Assembly: GCA_963702565.1 (NCBI GenBank)
Contig: CAVPDE010000019.1
Location: 62,001 to 126,000, forward strand
DNA from: CAVPDE01 sp963702565
GTDB taxonomy: Bacteria; Desulfobacterota; DSM-4660; Desulfatiglandales; HGW-15
Length of the DNA: 64,000 nucleotides
Direction of reading: 5' to 3'
Position numbers and translations under genes: made by a program. A model generated the notes under the pieces. The model was given only the letters and a program-made list of their open reading frames with translations, was not told the origin of the DNA and searched no databases. Of the stretch, positions 59,361-64,000 are shown one piece after another. Positions within the stretch are counted from its first letter, which is position 1. Every line of letters begins with the position of its first letter.

Positions 59361-59451
59361 GCGCGAGCCGGGGTCTGCGGGCGTTGGTCCTACAACTCCC
59401 TGAAAACCGCTTGGATATCGGTTTTCGGTGTCCATCCGCACAAAACACCGC

Positions 59452-59571
59452 TCAGGGCAGGATACCCAGTTCATCGAGCGATCGATGCAGCTCCGCCGGG
59501 TCGCGATAGACCCGAAACGCCCCTGCTTGAGTCAGCTCGGCTTCGCCGCACCCGCGGCCCAGGGGATGAGT
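59452..59571 (-). pseudogene. C-terminal remnant of a HAD-superfamily phosphatase
   Basis: On the minus strand the frame directly after the NYN stop codon reads THPLGRGCGEAELTQAGAFR then VYRDPAELHRSLDELGILP and stop (59454-59452). This is the typical C-terminal end of a HAD phosphatase (AGAxRVYxDPAEL...LDELG). There is no start and no HAD core upstream; the NYN gene takes its place. The likely reading is that insertion or deletion left a stump. Confidence 0.6.
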
Positions 59572-60345
59572 TTATTTCTTGCGCTTCTTGCGCTTGTGTT
59601 GAATATAAACTACTTTGGAATGACCGTCCCGTTGGACTCTCTCATCCACGTCGAAGAGATCGGTGGCTGCGATGAACTCCCCGAGCTTGCTGAAGCCATA
59701 GTTCCGAGGGTCGAACTCCGGGGCTTGATTGACGATATTACTGCCCACGGCACCCAAATGAGCCCACCCACTATCATCGGAGGCCGCCTCAACAGCGCTT
59801 CTGAGAAGAGCGACCAGTTTGCCGTCTCTTTTCAGTTCATTGGTGGTTTTGGGTTTCACGGCTGACCCGACATTCTCCTCGAACCTCAGAACTTCAGTGA
59901 AGATGAATTTGTCACATGCGGATACAAAGGCCTTTGGAGTCTTCTTCTCTCCGAAGCCATAGACGAGCAGACCTTCCTCTCTGATTCGAGAGGCGAGGCG
60001 AGTGAAGTCGCTGTCACTGGAGACAAGACAGAATCCGTCAAACCGCTTCGTATAGAGCAGGTCCATAGCATCTATAATCATGGCGCTGTCTGTTGCGTTT
60101 TTCCCCACGGTGTAACGGAACTGCTGAACCGGCTGGATCGAGTGCTCAAGCAGGACCGACTTCCATCCGCTCAGGCTCGGTGTCGTCCAGTCGCCATAAA
60201 CACGCTTCACGCTTGCAACACCGTACTTGGCGACCTCTGAAAGAAGACCCTCGGTGATCGAAGGCTGTGCATTGTCCGCATCGATAAGCACGGCAAGCCT
60301 GTTTTGAGACGTTTCACTTATACTCATGTTCTGTTCCTTTGCCAT
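59572..60345 (-). CDS. NYN-domain ribonuclease with C-terminal LOTUS/OST-HTH domain
   Basis: The 257-residue protein has an N-terminal NYN (PIN-like) nuclease fold: D22 and D24 in AVLIDADNAQPS, D86 and D92 in KNATDSAMIIDAMDLL, D111 and D113 in VSSDSDFTRLA. The C-terminal part (about 170-257; GWAHLGAVGSNIVNQAPEFD, then YGFSKLGEFI) is a LOTUS/OST-HTH RNA-binding domain, with a Lys/Arg tail. Such proteins are thought to act on RNA. It abuts the HAD remnant at its stop and looks like an accessory gene. Confidence 0.9.
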   Translation of the reverse strand: MAKEQNMSISETSQNRLAVLIDADNAQPSITEGLLSEVAKYGVASVKRVYGDWTTPSLSGWKSVLLEHSIQPVQQFRYTVGKNATDSAMIIDAMDLLYTKRFDGFCLVSSDSDFTRLASRIREEGLLVYGFGEKKTPKAFVSACDKFIFTEVLRFEENVGSAVKPKTTNELKRDGKLVALLRSAVEAASDDSGWAHLGAVGSNIVNQAPEFDPRNYGFSKLGEFIAATDLFDVDERVQRDGHSKVVYIQHKRKKRKK

Positions 60346-60400
60346 AGCTGTAAGATCGCCCGTGTCCCTTTCTGTTTCAGCCCATCAATTGATGGACCCC

Positions 60401-60670
60401 TTAGCGGTCTGCATCTAATTCCATATTAGGAATCTCAGAGATGATCCTCTTCCTTTCCTCAAACGCGAAATCACTCCCATACATACGCAGAAAAATCTGG
60501 CCGCGCAATTGCGAAGCAGTGAGCGTGAGCTTGCCGAGTTGTATGCCTGTGATGACAAGCTTTCTGCCTGAATCATACATTCTGCTCGCCATTTTCAGTC
60601 GTTCTAGCGGCGTTAGAGATAATAACATCTCCTTGTACCGTTTTTCTATATGCTTGGAAGCGTCACTCAT
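60401..60670 (-). CDS. Small conserved-looking protein paired with a nucleotidyltransferase
   Basis: The 89-residue protein has the core SLTPLERLKMASRMYDSGRK followed by LVITGIQLGKL and RGQIFLRMYGSDFAFEER. No known catalytic motif is seen. It starts inside the end of the upstream nucleotidyltransferase gene (8-bp overlap), so the two are co-translated. The arrangement suggests a two-gene module, perhaps toxin-antitoxin-like, but no function can be assigned. Confidence 0.7.
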   Translation of the reverse strand: MSDASKHIEKRYKEMLLSLTPLERLKMASRMYDSGRKLVITGIQLGKLTLTASQLRGQIFLRMYGSDFAFEERKRIISEIPNMELDADR

Positions 60671-61214
60671 TTGTTTCTCCCTTTCGCAACAGATCCTCGA
60701 CCTCCAGGGAGGCAGCCCACTTTTTGATGTATTTCCAATCGAGTCCTATAACAGTGGATGTCATCTGGAGCACATCACTGAGCTGAAGATCCGATCCGGA
60801 TTGTTTTACCCAGACCAGTTTCGACAGAATGAGGTCCTCGGCCGTCACAATGGAGACGACTACCCCTTCGATATCGATCTTCTTTCTCCGTTCGAATTCT
60901 TCCCTCCGGTAGTCCTCGTCTTTTCGTATGATGAAGTCCGCCTTGATCACCCAGTCATTATGGATGATATTGAACATCCCACGGTCACGCACCGCCTCTT
61001 TGACGCTATCCTGATCGATATAGCAATCTTTGGAAAAGAGACCGACGATTTTAGCGACATCGGCCGGTTTGACCTCAACCACCAGATCCACATCACGAGT
61101 CATCCTCGGTATAGAATAGATAGCCATCGCCATAGAGCCGGTCATCATGTAAGGGATATCGGCGGAATCAAGCCGCGATGCTATCAATTTCACAAACTCG
61201 AGTTGTTCATCCAT
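60663..61214 (-). CDS. Nucleotidyltransferase-fold protein (MNT/AbiEii-like)
   Basis: The 183-residue protein has the minimal nucleotidyltransferase pattern: GS at 26-27 in YMMTGSMAMAIYSIPRMT, the acidic pair D41-x-D43 (RDVDLVVEV) and a third acid D93 (IKADFI). The segment VSIVTAEDLILSKLVWVKQ is typical of the AbiEii/DUF6036-like group. AbiEii toxins add nucleotides to tRNA; whether this one does is unknown. It leads a two-gene operon with the 89-residue protein, next to a MITE. Confidence 0.82.
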   Translation of the reverse strand: MDEQLEFVKLIASRLDSADIPYMMTGSMAMAIYSIPRMTRDVDLVVEVKPADVAKIVGLFSKDCYIDQDSVKEAVRDRGMFNIIHNDWVIKADFIIRKDEDYRREEFERRKKIDIEGVVVSIVTAEDLILSKLVWVKQSGSDLQLSDVLQMTSTVIGLDWKYIKKWAASLEVEDLLRKGETNE

Positions 61215-61264
61215 GCTTCACATTCTTTGAAGTCTGGTACCGGGAATTGGTTTTTGATCGGCTA

Positions 61265-61402
61265 GTGTCCTGAATCATTAATTCGCTGACAAATTACCGC
61301 GGCTTCCTTATGTTCTTGACCGATGTAAGTGCTTCAAATCCAACATGGGTCTCTGGCCAATCGAGACACAGAATATGTTAACGAACTTCTGATTCAGGAC
61401 AC
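61265..61402. mobile_element. Non-autonomous IS630/Tc1-type MITE
   Basis: GTGTCCTGAATCA (61265-61277) is exactly complementary to TGATTCAGGACAC (61390-61402), and imperfect complementarity continues for about 31 bp (ATTCGCTGACAAATT versus the complement of AATATGTTAACGAA). The 138-bp element is flanked by TA on both sides (61263-61264, 61403-61404), the target duplication of the IS630/mariner class. It encodes no transposase. Confidence 0.78.
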
Positions 61403-61405
61403 TAG

Positions 61406-61600
61406 TGGGTTCGGCTGATAAGTTGATTGGGCTACTTATCACGGTGGTGCTCTTGATCGGTTATATTAGGGAAATGCAGAGGGCAAATCAAGACAAAAGC
61501 TGGATTTGGCTTAAGTTGCGGTCGGCGCAACCCGCCAGGCGGGTAAATGGCCGACCCTACGAAGTCCCATAGCTCTGAAGTCATGGCGGAAAAGACAAAA
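61406..61600. other. Non-coding stretch with one hairpin
   Basis: No credible ORF. GGTCGG (61520-61525) pairs with CCGACC (61551-61556), and ACCCGCC with GGCGGGT (61530-61544) inside it. The rest is lower in G+C than the neighbouring genes and shows nothing I can name. Confidence 0.5.
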
Positions 61601-61604
61601 GCAC

Positions 61605-61635
61605 TTGACACAGACTGACAAACATGAAAAATACT
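61605..61635 (+). promoter_or_regulatory. Candidate promoter of the binding-protein/FmdE/CooT cluster
   Basis: TTGACA (61605-61610), then after 17-19 nt AAAATACT (61628-61635). The -35 is consensus, the -10 is not clear. It is about 190 bp upstream of the binding-protein start, leaving room for a leader. Confidence 0.4.
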
Positions 61636-61652
61636 CTGTTGTAATGAAAGAT

Positions 61653-61790
61653 CCACGAAGGGTCTTATTGTGTTGGTCATGGGCAAAGGCTTAAAGGGGC
61701 TGATGCCCGGGGTGTAGAAGATAGGAACATGAACAGGCCACGAAGGTCTTGCTCTGCAGAAAGCGGGGGGCTTCGTGGCTTTTTGTTTTT
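61653..61790 (+). terminator. Leader terminator with duplicated 5' arm (possible attenuator)
   Basis: GCCACGAAG (61737-61745) and CTTCGTGGC (61771-61779) form a 9-bp stem followed by TTTTTGTTTTT, a good intrinsic terminator in front of the next gene. A near copy of the 5' arm with its flank, CCACGAAGGGTCTT, lies upstream at 61653-61666 (the second copy is CCACGAAGGTCTT), so two segments could compete for one 3' arm. Confidence 0.6.
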
Positions 61791-61820
61791 GGGGAACTCC
61801 AAGACTTGGAGGGCTGGAAT

Positions 61821-62918
61821 ATGAAGAAAAGGTTGTGGGTAATCTGCCTGCATATTATTTCTGCTTCGCTTATACTTGGAACGCCTGCCCCGGCCAAGGC
61901 TCAGGTCCAGGAAATCCGGATCGGGGACAGCAAGGGCGACTGGGGATATCCCAACCCCTACCGCCATTACCCCCGTGGCCCTGGCTACATCCGCATGAGC
62001 TGGGTTTTCGATACCCTTGTGTGGAAAGACCAGGAAGGATATGTGCCGGCCCTGGCCGACGCATGGTCCTATGACCCGGCCAAGATGGTTTTCACCTTTC
62101 ATCTTAACGCGAAAGCGAAGTGGCACGACCTTCAGCCTCTCACAGCGGATGACGTGGTCTTTACGATCGAATACTTCAAGAAACATCCCTACAGTTGGAT
62201 CAGCGTGGAGGACATAGGCCGAGCTGAAGCCCAAGGACCACACAAGGTGGTCATTTATCTTTCCAAGCCCTACTCTCCCTTCATCTCCGACATCGGCGGC
62301 ACCATGCCTGTTTTGCCCCGGCACATCTGGCAATCGGTGACCAATCCCGAAGCCTGTGGTGACCCCAAGGCCTTTATCGGGAGCGGGCCTTACCGATTCT
62401 TGGACTTCAACAAGACCCAGGGAACTTATCTCTATGAGGCTTTCGGGGAGTATTACCAGGGCAAACCCAGGGCGTACAGACTGATCTACGTGCGAACAGG
62501 ACAGCCCCTGGTGTCCCTAGCCGGCCGCCAGGTCGACCTGGCCAACATTCAGCCTGACATGGCCGAACCTCTGAAACAGAAAGGCCTCGTGGTGATCAAG
62601 GACGAGAGGGGATGGAATAAGAAGCTGATGATCAATCACAAGAAAGCGCCTTACAGCGACAGGCGTTTCCGCCACGCCCTGGCCTTCGCCGTCAACCAGC
62701 AGGAGATTATCGACAAATCCCACCGCGGATTCGCCATGCCGGCTTCTTACGGGCTTCTTTCCCCGGACCATCATGATATGTACAATCCCAACACCCCTTC
62801 CTACGCCTTCAGCCCGGAAAAGGCCCGTGCGCTCTTGGAGACCATGGGGTATCAGAAGGGGGCTGACGGGTATTACGGGAAGCACAGGGTGTGGTGCCAT
62901 TTTCCCATTCGGACTTAA
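61821..62918 (+). CDS. Family 5 (peptide/nickel-type) ABC substrate-binding protein, truncated
   Basis: The 365-residue precursor has a signal peptide of about 27 residues (ends PAPAKA), then the SBP_bac_5 fold (VFDTLVWKDQEGYVPALADA, WHDLQPLTADDVVFTIEY, GSGPYRFLDFNKTQGTYL). The family usually has about 500-550 residues; this one stops soon after ARALLETMGYQKGADGYYG, so the last third is missing and the terminal HRVWCHFPIRT looks out of frame or foreign. No permease or ATPase genes follow. It may be a decayed receptor. ATG 61821 follows GGAGG by 8 nt. Confidence 0.75.
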   Translation: MKKRLWVICLHIISASLILGTPAPAKAQVQEIRIGDSKGDWGYPNPYRHYPRGPGYIRMSWVFDTLVWKDQEGYVPALADAWSYDPAKMVFTFHLNAKAKWHDLQPLTADDVVFTIEYFKKHPYSWISVEDIGRAEAQGPHKVVIYLSKPYSPFISDIGGTMPVLPRHIWQSVTNPEACGDPKAFIGSGPYRFLDFNKTQGTYLYEAFGEYYQGKPRAYRLIYVRTGQPLVSLAGRQVDLANIQPDMAEPLKQKGLVVIKDERGWNKKLMINHKKAPYSDRRFRHALAFAVNQQEIIDKSHRGFAMPASYGLLSPDHHDMYNPNTPSYAFSPEKARALLETMGYQKGADGYYGKHRVWCHFPIRT

Positions 62919-62954
62919 TATATAAAATGCAAAGGGATATAGGAGGAACAGATC

Positions 62955-63566
62955 ATGAGTACGGATCGTATAGAGGAGCAACGAATCAAAGAAACCACCA
63001 ACTTCCACGGCCACTGGTGCCCTGGGCTGGCCATTGGCATCCGGGCCGCGGAATGGGCTTTGAAAGAAATGGGGAAAGCACCCGACGAAGAGATTGTGGC
63101 CGTGGTGGAGACGGACATGTGCGGCGTGGACGCCATCCAGTACCTTACCGGCTGCACCTTCGGCAAAGGCAATCTGATCCACAAAGACTATGGGAAAAAT
63201 GCCTTCACCTTCTACCGGCGCAGGGACGGCAAGGCCGTGCGTCTGGTGCTCCGGCCGACCATCTATGGAGACACCGGACCCCTGATGAGAAAGTTGCACC
63301 ACAAGATGCAAACCGAGGGGTTGAGCCAGGAAGAAGAGAAAACATGGAAGGATGCGAGAGCCGCTGTTTCCAAACGGATCATGGACTCTGACATGGCCGA
63401 GGTTTTTGAGTTCAAGGCGCCGGAAACCCCCGTGCCGAAAAAGGCCCGCATTCTGGCCAGCTTGACCTGCGTTAGCTGCGGCGAACCGGTGATGGAAACC
63501 CGGACCCGGCGTTTCAACGATCAGGTGTTGTGCATCCCTTGTTTTGATACGCTGGAAAAGCGTTAA
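62955..63566 (+). CDS. fmdE: FmdE-family protein with C-terminal zinc ribbon
   Basis: The 203-residue protein has the FmdE core with H18-x-H20-x-C22 (FHGHWCPGLAIG), C56 (ETDMCGVDAIQ) and C67 (LTGCTFGKGN), and a C-terminal zinc ribbon (CVSCGEP ... CIPC). FmdE proteins occur with formylmethanofuran or molybdenum/tungsten formate dehydrogenases and in metal-linked loci, often beside metal-type ABC receptors; the exact role is unknown. AGGAGG lies 8 nt before ATG. CooT follows 76 bp downstream. Confidence 0.9.
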   Translation: MSTDRIEEQRIKETTNFHGHWCPGLAIGIRAAEWALKEMGKAPDEEIVAVVETDMCGVDAIQYLTGCTFGKGNLIHKDYGKNAFTFYRRRDGKAVRLVLRPTIYGDTGPLMRKLHHKMQTEGLSQEEEKTWKDARAAVSKRIMDSDMAEVFEFKAPETPVPKKARILASLTCVSCGEPVMETRTRRFNDQVLCIPCFDTLEKR

Positions 63567-63642
63567 GGCTTCTCAACCTAGGAAGCCCTGCCCAACCCGT
63601 TCAGGGCCATGATGAGTGAACACCTACAGGAGGTTTTGAGAA

Positions 63643-63831
63643 ATGTGTGAAGCGAGTGCATTTTTTTTGAAGGACGGCAAGGAGGAGTTGGTCCTGGAAT
63701 CCGTGGACGAAGTGACCCCGGAGGGGGACAAGGAGTTCCGTTTGGTCAACATCTTCGGCGAGCAGAAGATCATCAAAGCGAAACTCAAGAGCATGAACCT
63801 GGTCAGCCATAAGATCCTGTTTGAAGAATAG
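63643..63831 (+). CDS. cooT: CooT-family nickel-binding protein
   Basis: The 62-residue protein starts MCEASAF, with the nickel-binding Cys at position 2, and has FRLVNIFGEQKIIKAKLKSM followed by NLVSHKILFEE, the CooT pattern. CooT binds Ni(II) as a dimer and helps load carbon monoxide dehydrogenase in Rhodospirillum. No cooS is in the window. The ribosome site AGGAGG lies 9 nt upstream. Together with FmdE it suggests a metal-linked operon. Confidence 0.88.
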   Translation: MCEASAFFLKDGKEELVLESVDEVTPEGDKEFRLVNIFGEQKIIKAKLKSMNLVSHKILFEE

Positions 63832-63925
63832 ACCGGGGTGTGCTACCCGACAACCTTCGGCTCTCACCTTATAGAAGGGCAGAGGAGTTCATGAGCCGAA
63901 CATCAGAAATAGTTGGAGCCACCGG

Positions 63926-64000
63926 GTGAAAGGCAGTACCTTTTCTTTTTATATAGCAATCTTTTCGCTCTCATTGATTTCCATTGCGTCTGTGGCTGCC
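63926..64000 (+). CDS. Start of an exported protein (3' end outside window)
   Basis: GTG 63926 follows GGAG by 7 nt and opens 25 codons to the window edge: KGSTFSFYIAIFSLSLISI then ASVAA, a textbook signal peptide with an AxA-type cleavage site. The mature protein is not visible, so no function can be given; its position after cooT would fit a receptor or periplasmic enzyme of the same cluster. Confidence 0.55.
   Translation, partial: MKGSTFSFYIAIFSLSLISIASVAA

Noticed and set aside
61640..61820. Molybdenum-cofactor, cobalamin or NiCo riboswitch before the binding-protein gene
   Set aside because: I could not match the conserved core of any of these classes; only a terminator with a duplicated arm is supported.

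Overview
The window reads as a continuous piece of chromosome from an anaerobic Desulfobacterota (former Deltaproteobacteria) member, probably near the Syntrophobacterales/Syntrophobacteria. This is an inference from gene content: a split b/b' F1Fo-ATPase operon lacking atpB and atpE, a bactofilin, zapB-zapA-rny linkage, an acyl-CoA dehydratase activase, FmdE and CooT proteins, and a rpmH-rnpA-yidD-yidC-jag-mnmE block back to back with mreBCD-mrdA-rodA. No rRNA or tRNA gene was seen.

Layout. 1-726: end of a HAMP/class III cyclase. 888-5380: four collinear genes that match the bacterial sphingolipid (ceramide) route, namely serine palmitoyltransferase, a GNAT-type ceramide synthase candidate, a CerR-like reductase, and a PAP2-family membrane protein that may add or remove a head group. 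5382-9887 (minus): AapJQMP-type amino-acid ABC importer. 10149-13478: class IV aminotransferase, DUF72 protein, MltD-like transglycosylase. 13789-20975: large phosphohexomutase, then a complete BMP/nucleoside-type ABC importer. 21093-25261: small helical protein, LarB, B12-binding radical SAM protein, Dtd, ElyC/SanA-like protein. 25311-29950 (minus): mnmE, jag, yidC, yidD, rnpA, rpmH. 30080-35958: rod-shape operon plus bactofilin. 36170-42166: ATP synthase genes atpF', F, H, A, G, D, C. 42316-44963: zapB, zapA, a candidate 6S RNA, rny. 45225-49474: small beta protein, polA, radical SAM protein. 49726-55638: activase pair and RNase G. 55879-59360: M48 protease, TraB-like and YjbQ proteins. 59452-61402: accessory patch with a HAD-phosphatase stump, NYN/LOTUS protein, a small-protein/nucleotidyltransferase pair and an IS630-type MITE. 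61605-64000: a leader with a terminator, a truncated family 5 binding protein, FmdE, CooT, and the start of an exported protein.

The intergenic DNA is unusual. At least ten gaps hold hairpins or single arms built from loosely repeated 6-8 nt words, with a different word in each gap (for example AGAGCATAG, GTGACAAGT, CACAGAGGC, AGCAGTAAG). Arms often abut or even encode the ends of the flanking genes. The most elaborate, at 55644-55845, nests two perfect 14-bp hairpins with reverse-complementary loops and three compensated stem changes. The best leads are this repeat class, the putative sphingolipid cassette with its PAP2 gene, the truncated metal-linked cluster at the right edge, and the accessory patch around the NYN gene.
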